The notes: generated from the sequence alone by a model not told the origin. A DNA stretch of 64,000 nt from UBA2942 sp045127535 (GCA_045127535.1 JBGVQN010000025.1:1-64000); one strand, 5' to 3'; positions 52,358-61,021 are shown, numbered from the stretch's first letter. A program made the numbers and translations.

Positions 52358-52972
52358 TTACGGTTCCTGCAGCAATTGTTCTCCCTTGCTGTCCTGTGTT
52401 TCTAACAGGTGGGCATAATACGTATACGCCTGCAGCGTGGTCTCATCCATCACATCTTCCTTTTTTTTGACATACTGGATGGTGCCCTCAAGTACCCTGG
52501 CCACTGCCAGCTTCAGATCCTGAAATGCCAGGATACGGATCTGTGCAAGATCCGGCGCCTTATCTCTGTCCGGCTCAATATAGTCTGCAATAAATAAGAT
52601 CTCCTCCAAAGCAGTCATATCCGGCTTTCCGGTGGTATGACAGGCAATGGCGCTGATGATCTCTGCATCCTCTACACCATATTTGTTTTTGGCATAATAG
52701 GCACCCAGCTTGGCATGCAGCAGGGATGGGTTTTTGCGCTCCGCAGCAGTGATGGGTATGTGGTGCTTGCGGCATTTTAATACCTTGTCGGAATCAGACA
52801 TACATTTGGCACAGTCGTGCAGCAGACCTGCCAGCTCTGCCTTTTGGATATCGACTCCATATCGCATGGCCAGACAGGCAGCAGTGTAAGCGACCCCTAA
52901 GGTATGCTCATAACGCTTTTCATCCAGCTTTTTCTTTAATTTTGTGCGAATATCAATTGCAAACTCGTTCAT
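52358..52972 (-). CDS. yqeK: HD-domain hydrolase YqeK (diadenosine tetraphosphatase)
   Basis: A 204-residue HD protein, known to hydrolyse Ap4A symmetrically. Metal ligands: HTLGVAYTAA (His about 23), AGLLHDCAKCMS (HD about 52), SLLHAKLGAYYA, ISAIACHTTGKP and FIADYIEPDR. ATG 52972 has AGAGAGG nine bases before; an ATG at 52993 also exists. It follows nadD, as in many Firmicutes. The longer frame into nadD is not needed. Confidence 0.92.
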   Translation of the reverse strand: MNEFAIDIRTKLKKKLDEKRYEHTLGVAYTAACLAMRYGVDIQKAELAGLLHDCAKCMSDSDKVLKCRKHHIPITAAERKNPSLLHAKLGAYYAKNKYGVEDAEIISAIACHTTGKPDMTALEEILFIADYIEPDRDKAPDLAQIRILAFQDLKLAVARVLEGTIQYVKKKEDVMDETTLQAYTYYAHLLETQDSKGEQLLQEP

Positions 52973-53054
52973 CGTCTTTTGCCTCTCTGTCATAGCTGCT
53001 CTGAGCAGGATTGCCTGCACATGATGTTTGATCATGATTTGGGCATAGGGGGAG

Positions 53055-53678
53055 TCAAAACCCCTGCATAGGCAGGTACAGTCCATGGCTGTCAATGTAC
53101 TCCAGCACATCTGCACACAGCCATTCAGACAGATCTTCTCCTTGCATCAGCCCCTCACGAAGCATGCTGGAGGACACAGGTACCAGAGGCATATCCAGGA
53201 TACGGATGTCTGCCTGATACTTTTCCCGCAGAAACGCCATGGTCTGCAGAAAGCTGCTGGTAGTCTGGGTACATCTGCCTGCTGCCAGTATAACTGCATT
53301 TTGAAAAATAATGTCCGGACAATGCCAGCGATCCATATAGTCCAGGGAATCTGCCCCAACAATATAGTAATACTCTGTATCCGGTTCAGCCTGCCGCAAA
53401 GCCAGCAGGGTATCTGAGGTGTAGGTGTTGCCTGCACGCTTTAACTCCATGTCAGAAAGCTCCAGCCCCTCGTATCTGCCGATGGCAAGCTGCACCATGG
53501 CAGCCCTGTGTATGCCCTCTGTAATGGTCTGACGCTGTCCTAACTTATAGGCAGGAGTGCCGGTGGGCATAAACAGCACATTGTCCAGTCCAAACTGCTC
53601 TTTTGCAGCAAGTCCCATCATTACATGACCTTTATGAATTGGGTCAAATGTCCCGCCCATAATGCCTGTCTTTTTCAT
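53055..53678 (-). CDS. nadD: Nicotinate-nucleotide adenylyltransferase
   Basis: A 207-residue nucleotidyltransferase forming NaAD from NaMN and ATP in NAD synthesis. GGTFDPIHKGHVMMG at the start holds the (H/T)xGH motif; SSSMLREGL near the end is the ISSTxIR equivalent. VGADSLDYMDRWH is typical. It lies 34 bp after yhbY and 82 bp before yqeK. Confidence 0.96.
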   Translation of the reverse strand: MKKTGIMGGTFDPIHKGHVMMGLAAKEQFGLDNVLFMPTGTPAYKLGQRQTITEGIHRAAMVQLAIGRYEGLELSDMELKRAGNTYTSDTLLALRQAEPDTEYYYIVGADSLDYMDRWHCPDIIFQNAVILAAGRCTQTTSSFLQTMAFLREKYQADIRILDMPLVPVSSSMLREGLMQGEDLSEWLCADVLEYIDSHGLYLPMQGF

Positions 53679-53712
53679 CCGTTAACCTCCCTGGGCTGAC
53701 AAAGGGTCACTG

Positions 53713-54009
53713 TCAGCGCGGCATCTGGTATCTGCGCTTTTCCGGGTTCCGGTGCGGACGGTACAGTATGATCTTCTTACCAATTACCTGTACCACAGAG
53801 GAACGGGTCCTGCCTGCCAGAGTTTCTGCCAGCTCTCTGGCATCATCCAGACAGTTTTGTAACACACTGATCTTGATCAATTCTCTTGCTTCTAATGCTT
53901 CATCTACTGCGTCAGTCAGCTCCGGTGTGACACTGGACTTGCCGATGTTCAGGATGGGCTCCATCATCATCGCCTGTGTACGCAGGTATGCTCTTTCCTT
54001 ACTGGTCAT
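53713..54009 (-). CDS. yhbY: YhbY-family RNA-binding protein (CRM domain)
   Basis: A 98-residue protein, a single CRM domain involved in 50S ribosome assembly. LRTQAMMMEPILNIGKSSVTPELTDAVDEALEARELIKISVLQN contains the GxxG-like IGKSS loop. Located between obgE and nadD, as in other Firmicutes. Confidence 0.93.
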   Translation of the reverse strand: MTSKERAYLRTQAMMMEPILNIGKSSVTPELTDAVDEALEARELIKISVLQNCLDDARELAETLAGRTRSSVVQVIGKKIILYRPHRNPEKRRYQMPR

Positions 54010-54069
54010 AATCCTTCTCCAATTCTGTGAAAACTGTGCAAATCTGCTCTTTGGCAGCTCTTACACTGC

Positions 54070-55353
54070 TTACTCTTTATAATAATCAAACGCCAGACCA
54101 TACATGCGGACGGTATCCCCTTCCTCTACGCCGGCTGCCTCTAAATCATCTAAAATACCGCTGGTCTTTAAGAACTTCTGGAAGAATGCAAAGCCACGCT
54201 CTGTCTCTAAGTTTGTATAACCCAGCATCTTTTCAATACGGGGACCCTCTACAGTAAATTCGTGGTCGTCGGTCTTTTCTACTGTGTATGGCAGGTTCTT
54301 GTTGGCATCTACTGCCATCTCAAACTCACGCTCAAATACCACCGGTTCCGGATCCACTGTCTTTAACAGCTCTCTGACTGCATAAAGCAGCTCCTTGACA
54401 CCATCACCTGTAGCTGCGGAAATTGGGTAGATGGGCACATCCTCACCGTATTCTTCCCGGATCAGAGCGATCATTTCCTCTCTGTCTTCTTCCGGCAGCG
54501 TATCCATCTTGTTGGCTGCAATGACCTGAGGACGCTTTAACAGGTCAGGATTGTATGCCTCCAACTCTGCGTTAATGGCCTTAATATCCTCCACCGGATC
54601 ACGTCCCTCTACACCTGCGCCGTCAATGATATGGATCAGCACCTTGGTACGCTCAATGTGGCGCAGGAACTCATGTCCCAAGCCGATACCTTCGGAAGCA
54701 CCCTCGATCAGTCCCGGAATATCCGCAATGACAAAGCCGCCTCCCTCCAAATCTACGACACCCAGGTTTGGGGTCAGAGTCGTAAAGTGATAATTGGCGA
54801 TCTTTGGCTGGGCATTGGTCACTCTGGACAGGAAAGTGGATTTTCCTACGTTGGGGAAGCCTACCAGACCTACATCTGCAATGACCTTTAACTCCAAACG
54901 CACCCACAGCTCCTGAGCATCCTGACCAGGCTGTGCATACTTTGGTGCCTGCATGGTGGAGGTGGCAAAGTTCATATTGCCAAGGCCGCCACGACCGCCC
55001 TTTAAGATCACTTCTCTGGTGTTGCCCTGGGACATATCGGTAATGACCTTGCCGCTTTCATCGTCATATACAACAGTGCCCTCCGGCACCTTAATGACCA
55101 GATCCTTGCCGTTGGCACCATGACAGCGGCGCTTGCCGCCTTCTTCACCGCTTTCTGCCACATACTTGCGCACATGCCGGAAATCATATAATGTATTCAG
55201 TCCCTTGTCTACTTCAAAAATAATATCGCCGCCCTTGCCGCCGTCTCCGCCATCGGGGCCGCCGTTGGGTACAAATAATTCTCTGCGAAAGCTCACATGT
55301 CCGTCGCCGCCTTTACCGGATTTAATAAAGATCCTGGCTCTGTCTGCAAACAT
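54070..55353 (-). CDS. obgE: GTPase ObgE
   Basis: A 427-residue essential GTPase for 50S maturation and stress signalling. The glycine-rich Obg fold (about 1-158, GGDGHVSFRRELFVPNGGPDGGDGGKGG), G domain (G1 GFPNVGKST, G3 DIPGLIEGA, G4 NKMD) and C-terminal OCT domain (FTVEGPRIEKML...FFQKFLKTSGILDDLEAAGVEEGDTVRMY) are all present. ATG 55353 with GAAAGGAAG. The upstream rpmA unit ends in a terminator, so obgE seems to have its own promoter and a 5' UTR that contains a long foldback element. Confidence 0.97.
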   Translation of the reverse strand: MFADRARIFIKSGKGGDGHVSFRRELFVPNGGPDGGDGGKGGDIIFEVDKGLNTLYDFRHVRKYVAESGEEGGKRRCHGANGKDLVIKVPEGTVVYDDESGKVITDMSQGNTREVILKGGRGGLGNMNFATSTMQAPKYAQPGQDAQELWVRLELKVIADVGLVGFPNVGKSTFLSRVTNAQPKIANYHFTTLTPNLGVVDLEGGGFVIADIPGLIEGASEGIGLGHEFLRHIERTKVLIHIIDGAGVEGRDPVEDIKAINAELEAYNPDLLKRPQVIAANKMDTLPEEDREEMIALIREEYGEDVPIYPISAATGDGVKELLYAVRELLKTVDPEPVVFEREFEMAVDANKNLPYTVEKTDDHEFTVEGPRIEKMLGYTNLETERGFAFFQKFLKTSGILDDLEAAGVEEGDTVRMYGLAFDYYKE

Positions 55354-55409
55354 ATTCACCCTTCCTTTCGTTGTCCTCCTGCACAGGTATTGGGTGGCAA
55401 GATGCCTTG

Positions 55410-55648
55410 CCGGACGCTTTGAGAAATATCTGTCACCCATGGTGCCATGATGCATGTGTTCACTCAGGACACACTCTCGCTTCAGTGAAAACGCAGCGGA
55501 TACTAAGGTGGCAGATCATAGCAGCCATCAGTAAGCAAGCTTTCTGCTGCCTGCCATGATCTGCCGCCTAAGTACCGGTGTTTTCAAGTATCCTGCTTAG
55601 AACACATGCATCATGGCACCATGAATGACAGATATTTCTCAAAGCTGA
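55410..55648. mobile_element. Foldback element copy 1 (conserved loops, variable helices)
   Basis: Outer arms 55416-55461 and 55600-55645 pair at 44 of 46 positions. Inside are a conserved 5' core (55462-55507), an inner helix (55508-55525 with 55550-55566), an apical segment (55526-55549, containing CAAGCTTTCTGCTG) and a conserved 3' core (55567-55599, containing CCTAAGTACCGG and TCCTGCTTA). Cores match copy 2 closely while both helices have unrelated sequence. It sits in the predicted obgE 5' UTR. Confidence 0.8.
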
Positions 55649-55742
55649 GACTGCATCTTGATCATTGTCTGCAGTCTGTGATTCACATATGCAGTTGCTC
55701 CCTGCTTCTGCATACAGCTTTGCAATTGCCTGTGCTTTGTTT

Positions 55743-55751
55743 ATTATAACA
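55743..55751 (-). promoter_or_regulatory. Possible extended -10 promoter of obgE
   Basis: Minus strand TGTTATAAT (55751-55743), an extended -10 with no good -35. Transcription would begin near 55736, at the palindrome GCAATTGC (55732-55739), and read through the foldback element. Confidence 0.45.
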
Positions 55752-55860
55752 TATCTGGCATTTTTGGGAAACTATAATTATATTGCGATCCCAAATAAAT
55801 TTTGTGGATTTTTCAAAAAATACCCATGATCGTTCCAATTTGCTGGTGTCACATCAGCGT

Positions 55861-55901
55861 AAAAAAAATAGCGGCTTTAAACATCAGTTCTAAAGCCGCT
55901 A
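55861..55901 (-). terminator. rplU-prp-rpmA terminator
   Basis: Minus strand TAGCGGCTTTA (55901-55891) pairs with TAAAGCCGCTA (55879-55869), followed by eight T residues. Confidence 0.93.
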
Positions 55902-55936
55902 TGCTAAGATACCTATCAAAGATACTTATGAAAGAA

Positions 55937-56221
55937 TTACTGCTCTACTGGGTAAACAGAAGCCTGCTTCTTGTCTCTGCCCTTTCTTTCAAAACGAAGT
56001 ACGCCATCAACCTTAGCGAATAATGTATCATCGCCACCGATGCCTACATTCACACCTGGATGAATGTGAGTACCACGCTGTCTGTAAAGGATGTTACCAG
56101 CCTTAACGAACTGACCATCTGCTCTCTTTGCGCCTAATCTCTTAGACTCGGAATCTCTACCGTTCTTTGTAGAACCAACACCCTTTTTATGAGCGAATAA
56201 CTGAAGATTCATACTTAACAT
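55937..56221 (-). CDS. rpmA: 50S ribosomal protein L27 with cleaved N-terminal extension
   Basis: A 94-residue ribosomal protein. MNLQLFAHKKGVGSTKNGRDSESKRLG: the extension ending in LQLF before AHKKG is the site cut by the Prp protease in Firmicutes, exposing the residues that reach the peptidyl-transferase centre. The rest is standard (RQRGTHIHPGVNVGIGGDDTLFA). It ends the rplU-prp-rpmA unit and begins three bases after prp. Confidence 0.97.
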   Translation of the reverse strand: MLSMNLQLFAHKKGVGSTKNGRDSESKRLGAKRADGQFVKAGNILYRQRGTHIHPGVNVGIGGDDTLFAKVDGVLRFERKGRDKKQASVYPVEQ

Positions 56222-56224
56222 GAG

Positions 56225-56578
56225 TTACACCTCCTCAAATCGAATATTAATGTAATGACTGCCGTAAGACTCCTGAATATCCTGTAAACCAAGCATCAGG
56301 GAATCTAAAAGCAATTGTGACTCTCTGCTGACTGACTCTGTCAATAAAAGTCTGAGGTAACCGGTTCTTTCATTGCATTCAGTCTCCATGGCATCTTCTG
56401 TGAAGCGCTCTATGGAATTGATGCAATTAATTGCCAGTGCTGAAACGGAAGCACATATAATGTCCCGTCCCCTTCTGGCATATCCTGCATGTCCCTCTAT
56501 GGTAAAACCGCAGGTCAGACCATTAGACAAGCCACTGGTCGTTTCACCGGATCGTTGTAAATATGTGACTGTAATCAT
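56225..56578 (-). CDS. prp: Ribosomal-processing cysteine protease Prp
   Basis: A 117-residue protease (formerly YsxB) that removes the L27 extension. Catalytic His in FTIEGHAGYARRGRDII (about 30) and Cys in CASVSALAINCINSI (about 42). It lies between rplU and rpmA, the normal Firmicutes order, with overlap-free spacing of 3 and 19 bases. The GxHAGYA...D(I)ICASVSA signature makes the call strong. Confidence 0.95.
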   Translation of the reverse strand: MITVTYLQRSGETTSGLSNGLTCGFTIEGHAGYARRGRDIICASVSALAINCINSIERFTEDAMETECNERTGYLRLLLTESVSRESQLLLDSLMLGLQDIQESYGSHYINIRFEEV

Positions 56579-56597
56579 AGCACATCACATATACAAA

Positions 56598-56906
56598 TTA
56601 AGCATTGATTTTTTCAATCTTAACTTCAGTATAAGCCTGTCTGTGACCGTTCTTCTTGTGATATCCGGTCTTTCTCTTATACTTGTAAACAATAACCTTC
56701 TCGCCCTTACCGTCACCGATTACGGATGCGGAAACAGTTGCGCCAGCTACAGTTGGTGTACCAACAACTAACTCTCCGTTGTTTACTGCAAGAACATCCT
56801 CGAATGTATAAGCAGAACCTGCCTCAACACCAAGCTTTTCTACTCTAATGATATCGCCTTCGGAAACTTTGTACTGTTTACCACCTGTTGCAATAATTGC
56901 GTACAT
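56598..56906 (-). CDS. rplU: 50S ribosomal protein L21
   Basis: A 102-residue ribosomal protein, MYAIIATGGKQYKVSEGDIIRVEKLGVEAGSAYTFEDVLAV...YKRKTGYHKKNGHRQAYTEVKIEKI. GAGGAGG lies before the ATG at 56906; an upstream in-frame ATG is unlikely. First gene of rplU-prp-rpmA. The leader of about 70-80 nt corresponds in place to the L21 autoregulatory leader known in Firmicutes. Confidence 0.98.
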   Translation of the reverse strand: MYAIIATGGKQYKVSEGDIIRVEKLGVEAGSAYTFEDVLAVNNGELVVGTPTVAGATVSASVIGDGKGEKVIVYKYKRKTGYHKKNGHRQAYTEVKIEKINA

Positions 56907-56987
56907 AATGGCACCTCCTCTTATCATTACTCGCCAAATCGGTACATGAAAACATGTTTAAAACCTGATTGAGCGGCACACTAAGAT

Positions 56988-57016
56988 AGTTTACTATTTT
57001 TCCCATCTATTGTCAA
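56988..57016 (-). promoter_or_regulatory. rplU promoter
   Basis: Minus strand TTGACA (57016-57011), 17-bp spacer, TAAACT (56993-56988). Confidence 0.82.
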
Positions 57017-57113
57017 GGAAATCTTACAGAATTTTTTTCTGCGCAAAGATTTTTTCTATGAACCATGAGATAAACACCCTTTCACCCATTGCAAAATGGG
57101 TAATTGCAAAAAT

Positions 57114-57725
57114 CTATTCATTCATATAGGTCTCTACATCCACCAAAAACTGTTTCCATGCATCTTCATGCTCCACAAAATACAAAGGACACAGTTTCCC
57201 TGTCACATCATAATGTCTGATCACATGACTGGTATCAAGTCCATAAGTCTGGCAAAGCCATGCAGTCAGCTTTACCAGAGCATCATAGGTTGCCTCTTGA
57301 AAAGCACCTGTCTCATCAGGATGGCATACTTCTATAGAAATGGTATCCCGGTTCCTGTCATTGCTGGCAGAGGACTTTTCATCTAATGGCACACACTGTA
57401 TGATTTCTCCTTCTAATCCCACTAAAAAATGTGCGCTGACCTCCGTTTCGGGATTGTCAAAATAATCGTGGTTCTGCTGCGCAGTGGTACCAGGGTTACC
57501 TACATAGTGAATCACAATGTCATTGACTGCCTCCAAAGCCACACCTCTGCGGGCCTTTCCATTTACATCAATGATCTGTACATCCACATAATCCGGTACC
57601 TGAACATCTGAAAGATCTGTGACGGAAGGAGACTGTTCTCCTGCACATCCGCTAATCCACATCACTGCCGCAGCCAGTATAGCCGCAAACTTATGTATTC
57701 TTCTTTTTTTTATGTTCCCTCTCAT
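57114..57725 (-). CDS. Lipoprotein N-acetylmuramoyl-L-alanine amidase (Amidase_2/PGRP fold)
   Basis: A 203-residue surface protein. The lipobox is in AAAVMWISGCAGE (Cys about 27). The zinc amidase domain follows: IVIHYVGNPGT (first His about 72), NRDTISIEVCHP (Glu), VIRHYDVTGKLCPLYF (His plus the Cys ligand). It cleaves MurNAc-L-Ala bonds and might act in turnover or germination. It is downstream of two genes of the minus-strand run. A second amidase of another family lies at 11348. Confidence 0.9.
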   Translation of the reverse strand: MRGNIKKRRIHKFAAILAAAVMWISGCAGEQSPSVTDLSDVQVPDYVDVQIIDVNGKARRGVALEAVNDIVIHYVGNPGTTAQQNHDYFDNPETEVSAHFLVGLEGEIIQCVPLDEKSSASNDRNRDTISIEVCHPDETGAFQEATYDALVKLTAWLCQTYGLDTSHVIRHYDVTGKLCPLYFVEHEDAWKQFLVDVETYMNE

Positions 57726-57815
57726 CCTTTGCCCTCCTGTTACAAAACCTTCTCTTTACAGAACAGCTTCATACCAGCATTTCCGGCGTAATCCACAAGC
57801 GCCATACTGTATGAA

Positions 57816-58547
57816 CTATTCCATACTAAGCAGACATTCTTCCAGACTGCAGCACAATGCCTCTGGCAGATCAAACAATTCTGCAGCGTGATTGAGATCC
57901 CATTGCTGGATCTGGTACACATCCAGCAATTCCTGGCGCAGTACTGTATGACAGGCATCTACCAGAATGCATACGGCCAGTCTGGATAATTGTCTTACTG
58001 CAGTCTCGATCAGTTCATATCCATTCTGTATCATAACTGAAACTGCCATTGGTCTGACCAATTGTTCCAACAATCCGAAGTAAACCACAGCATACATTCC
58101 TTTGCTGGTAACCAGAGGAATACACTGTATATTTTCCATTGGAAGCAGTTTCTGCCCCAAGGACAGCTCTGCCAGGCGAATCACATGGCGCTTTACATCT
58201 GATTTTTCAAAAAAGAATTCGATCTGATGAAAACGCCAATTGAGAAAATCATCAAAATCCTGCCGGCATTCCTCTGCTGCTGCCATTTTATCTTCCCACA
58301 CAGGTGCGTACACCAGATGTTCCTTCTTTGCCCACTGGACAATGTCAGTATCTTCTATCAGCAGATCAATTGCATTGTCTGCCTCCTGTAAAACTACCTC
58401 TGCCAAACCTGCTTCGATTTTTTGGCAGGCTTTTTGGGTGGCCTCCTGTGCAAATCCATAATCTCCTGTTTTCAGGCAGCTTTGTACGTGGAGCAGAAAA
58501 TCCCCTGTGTAAGAACTTTTCACAACAAATCCAGCATCAATCATCAT
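57816..58547 (-). CDS. Hypothetical protein coupled to the DUF2974 gene
   Basis: A 243-residue soluble protein of unknown function, rich in Glu, Gln and Leu, mostly helical, without signal peptide or membrane helix. It starts at an ATG inside the end of the previous gene (GATGATGATTGA), so translation is coupled. Cysteines are scattered (CLKTG, CQKIE, CRQDF, CIPL, CILVDACH, CCSLEECL) with no clear metal motif. Confidence 0.7.
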   Translation of the reverse strand: MMIDAGFVVKSSYTGDFLLHVQSCLKTGDYGFAQEATQKACQKIEAGLAEVVLQEADNAIDLLIEDTDIVQWAKKEHLVYAPVWEDKMAAAEECRQDFDDFLNWRFHQIEFFFEKSDVKRHVIRLAELSLGQKLLPMENIQCIPLVTSKGMYAVVYFGLLEQLVRPMAVSVMIQNGYELIETAVRQLSRLAVCILVDACHTVLRQELLDVYQIQQWDLNHAAELFDLPEALCCSLEECLLSME

Positions 58548-59688
58548 CCTTCTTCCCGGAGTTATGTGGAAGCAGCTCCGGTAATTCCTCCTCAATTTGT
58601 TTCTTCAGCATCTCATTTCCCGTTTTAAACAACTGGCTGATAACAGACATCAGCCTGCCTTTTTCTTCTTTTGTCAGCTTTCCAATGGTTTTTAAGATCA
58701 CACTGACATTTTTCAATGCACTGGAAGTCAGATCTGTCAATGTCCTTGCCCCTGTAGCATCTAACACAGAAAAGAGCAGATCCACAAATTCCTCCCGCTG
58801 TGCATTATCCATAGTTGCCAGCCAGGATGTCAAAGTGGCATCTGTAAACTGACTGGTTAAAGTAGTACTTTCCAGTTCTACAAAATGGTTTCCTTTCACC
58901 TCCCAGGACAGTGCATCATGCTGCCAGATGCCTTTTTGGGAGCTTTTCACAATTCGATAACTTTCTGCATGCTCCAAAAGCATTCCTACAATAGAGGACT
59001 GGGGCACATAGGTATAGATCTTTGGCAGCATTTTCCGGTAAACAAGATTTTCCATCATGGCAGGTGAAAACCCCGGTCCGTCATTGTTGTAAATACCTTC
59101 AATTCTCTCCTGAATTTCTTCTGCAGCGTGGACTCCTGCGTACATAGCCAGATTGCCTCCTTTGGAATGTCCTCCAAGAAGGATTCTGCCCTTCCAGTTT
59201 TTAGCCACTTCTGTCAAATAGGACAACGCTTCTAACTGACTGGGTACCTGCTCTAAGTAAGCCATATTAAAATCTTCTTTCCAGCCTACCAGACTATGGT
59301 CTGTTCCTCTATATGTGACGAAAACCAGTTCAGGAGAGATCTGTACTGTTACAGCAGCAAACTGTTCTTCCTGCTTTAAATCCGTCCGGCTTTTATAAAA
59401 TCCCAGCTTTACATCCTGATATCGCTTTGTTTTTCCCATCTGTACAAACAAATTGGGTGCTGTTTTGGTAAAGGATACGATCTTTTTCTCTGCATCTAAA
59501 TTCCGTGTGCGTCCGTAGAGTTCCGCGGCTTCTTTCAGAGAAACCCACAGATTCATATGTTCCGGTACGATTTTTTTCAATTCTACATAGGACATCCAGG
59601 AAAATATCAAATTATCTACCTCATTAAAAGGAGATACCTCAAAAGACAAATCTCCACGCCATTCCAAATAGTCCAGTATATTTCCCAC
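58537..59688 (-). CDS. DUF2974 (Mbeg1-like) alpha/beta-hydrolase
   Basis: A 383-residue protein of the Mbeg1-like family. The nucleophile elbow is GGHSKGGNLAMYAG (Ser about 175), preceded by VFVTYRGTDHSLVGWKEDFNM, typical of lipase-like hydrolases. Substrate unknown. The start is GTG at 59688 (GNILDYLEWRGDLSFEV), preferred because AAAGGAG sits six bases before; upstream ATGs lack a ribosome site. The C-terminus is a predicted coiled region (GKLTKEEKGRLMSVISQLFKTGNEMLKKQIEEEL). Confidence 0.82.
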   Translation of the reverse strand: MGNILDYLEWRGDLSFEVSPFNEVDNLIFSWMSYVELKKIVPEHMNLWVSLKEAAELYGRTRNLDAEKKIVSFTKTAPNLFVQMGKTKRYQDVKLGFYKSRTDLKQEEQFAAVTVQISPELVFVTYRGTDHSLVGWKEDFNMAYLEQVPSQLEALSYLTEVAKNWKGRILLGGHSKGGNLAMYAGVHAAEEIQERIEGIYNNDGPGFSPAMMENLVYRKMLPKIYTYVPQSSIVGMLLEHAESYRIVKSSQKGIWQHDALSWEVKGNHFVELESTTLTSQFTDATLTSWLATMDNAQREEFVDLLFSVLDATGARTLTDLTSSALKNVSVILKTIGKLTKEEKGRLMSVISQLFKTGNEMLKKQIEEELPELLPHNSGKKDDD

Positions 59689-59717
59689 AGGCAGCTCCTT
59701 TCTTGAATAGTTCATTA

Positions 59718-59757
59718 GCAATTGCAAAGCTGATACGAAGCATACTTTCGCAATTGC
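59718..59757. repeat. Inverted repeat containing two GCAATTGC palindromes
   Basis: GCAATTGCAAAG (59718-59729) faces CTTTCGCAATTGC (59745-59757), between RNase E/G and the DUF2974 gene. Confidence 0.6.
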
Positions 59758-59800
59758 CAATTGAAACACGCATGATATTTTTTGCGTAGTTCGTGTGTTC

Positions 59801-61021
59801 CTAACCGTCCAGACTGTCTTTTTTGAGCAGTTCATGGAGGGGTTTGGTGGTGCGTTGTCGGGTGATCTCTACCAGGTTTAGTTTGGTCATGTCTACTACA
59901 GTGGTTTTGATCGGGTCCAGGCGGCAATGGCGGCGCAGTGTCTGCAGGAGTCTGTCTTTGGCTTCCTTCCGTTTCATGTCTATAAAATCTACTACAATGA
60001 TACCGGAAAGATTCCGCAGCCGCAGCTGCGCTGCAATTTCCCTTGCTGCTTCTTCGTTCAGCTGTAAGTAGGTTTCTTCTGCAGAAGTCTTTTTGGAAAA
60101 TTTGCCGGAATTGACGTCAATGACAGTGAGGGCTTCTGTTGGTTGTATCAGCAGATATCCGCCGCTTGGCAGCCAGACGCACTCAGAAAGCGACAGTTCC
60201 AGCCATTTTTTCATGGAGTACAGGGCTGTCAGGGGGAATTTGGTGTCCTGGTACAGCCGTATCTTTTGAGACAGCTCCGGCAACTGGGTGCTGGCAAAGG
60301 ATACCAGCTCCTGATATAAGCCTTCGTCATCTGTAATGACTTCTTCTGTCAGACCGCCCATATCCCGCAGTCTGGTCAGATATGGAGGGTATGTCTCATA
60401 GAGGGATGTATAGCAGCTGCGGTAAGGCGCTTTTTCCATAAGCTCTGTATACCGGGCGGCAAGCTGGGTGATCTCTGTCAAAAGCGGCTCCAATGCCTCT
60501 GCCGGCAAGGTAGCTGCACTGGTGCGCAGGATCAGTCCAAATGGATATTTGGGCTGCAGTCTGGTCAGATGATCCCACACTGCATCCTGGGCTGCCTTAG
60601 ACCATGCCTGATTGTGGATCTTGCCGGAAACATGGAGGCCTTTTTCTCCATGCAGCAGCACTGCATACCTGCCGTTAAAAGACAGGTTGCCGGTAAGAGT
60701 GGCATCCTTGGTCTTGGCAGCGTCCTTGGTCACCTGTACCACTACTTCATCCCCTGCCTTTAACTGCCCCTTGGCAGCAGGTCTGGAGGGACAGATCAGA
60801 TGCGCAGTATCCGCCAGAGGTAAAAATCCCTGTACATGATTGCCCAGATCCACAAAGGCGCCATTGATATTTGGCACTACGTTGCGGATACGTCCAATAT
60901 AGATATTTCCCACCAGCGAGGACTGTGCAGTATCAAATACATTCCACTCCAGGATCCTCTGCTCCTGCCAGAGGGCGCTGATGATTTTTTCATTCCTTCT
61001 TATCAGAATATGCCTGCTCAA
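59801..61021 (-). CDS. rng: Ribonuclease E/G family protein without zinc link
   Basis: A 406-residue endoribonuclease. S1 domain about 30-120 (VGNIYIGRIRNVVPNINGAFVDLGNHVQGFLPL), then the catalytic domain with the metal-binding aspartates in LTVIDVNSGKFSKK and GIIVVDFIDMKRKEAKDRLL. It ends EITRQRTTKPLHELLKKDSLDG, just where RNase G would continue with the CPxC zinc link, which is absent. Start is TTG at 61021 with AGGAG; it overlaps the radical-SAM-associated gene by 32 bases. rRNA or mRNA processing is the likely role. Confidence 0.9.
   Translation of the reverse strand: MSRHILIRRNEKIISALWQEQRILEWNVFDTAQSSLVGNIYIGRIRNVVPNINGAFVDLGNHVQGFLPLADTAHLICPSRPAAKGQLKAGDEVVVQVTKDAAKTKDATLTGNLSFNGRYAVLLHGEKGLHVSGKIHNQAWSKAAQDAVWDHLTRLQPKYPFGLILRTSAATLPAEALEPLLTEITQLAARYTELMEKAPYRSCYTSLYETYPPYLTRLRDMGGLTEEVITDDEGLYQELVSFASTQLPELSQKIRLYQDTKFPLTALYSMKKWLELSLSECVWLPSGGYLLIQPTEALTVIDVNSGKFSKKTSAEETYLQLNEEAAREIAAQLRLRNLSGIIVVDFIDMKRKEAKDRLLQTLRRHCRLDPIKTTVVDMTKLNLVEITRQRTTKPLHELLKKDSLDG

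Noticed and set aside
55410..55648. Simple Rho-independent terminator
   Set aside because: Arms are far too long, with conserved internal loops and no T run at the end.
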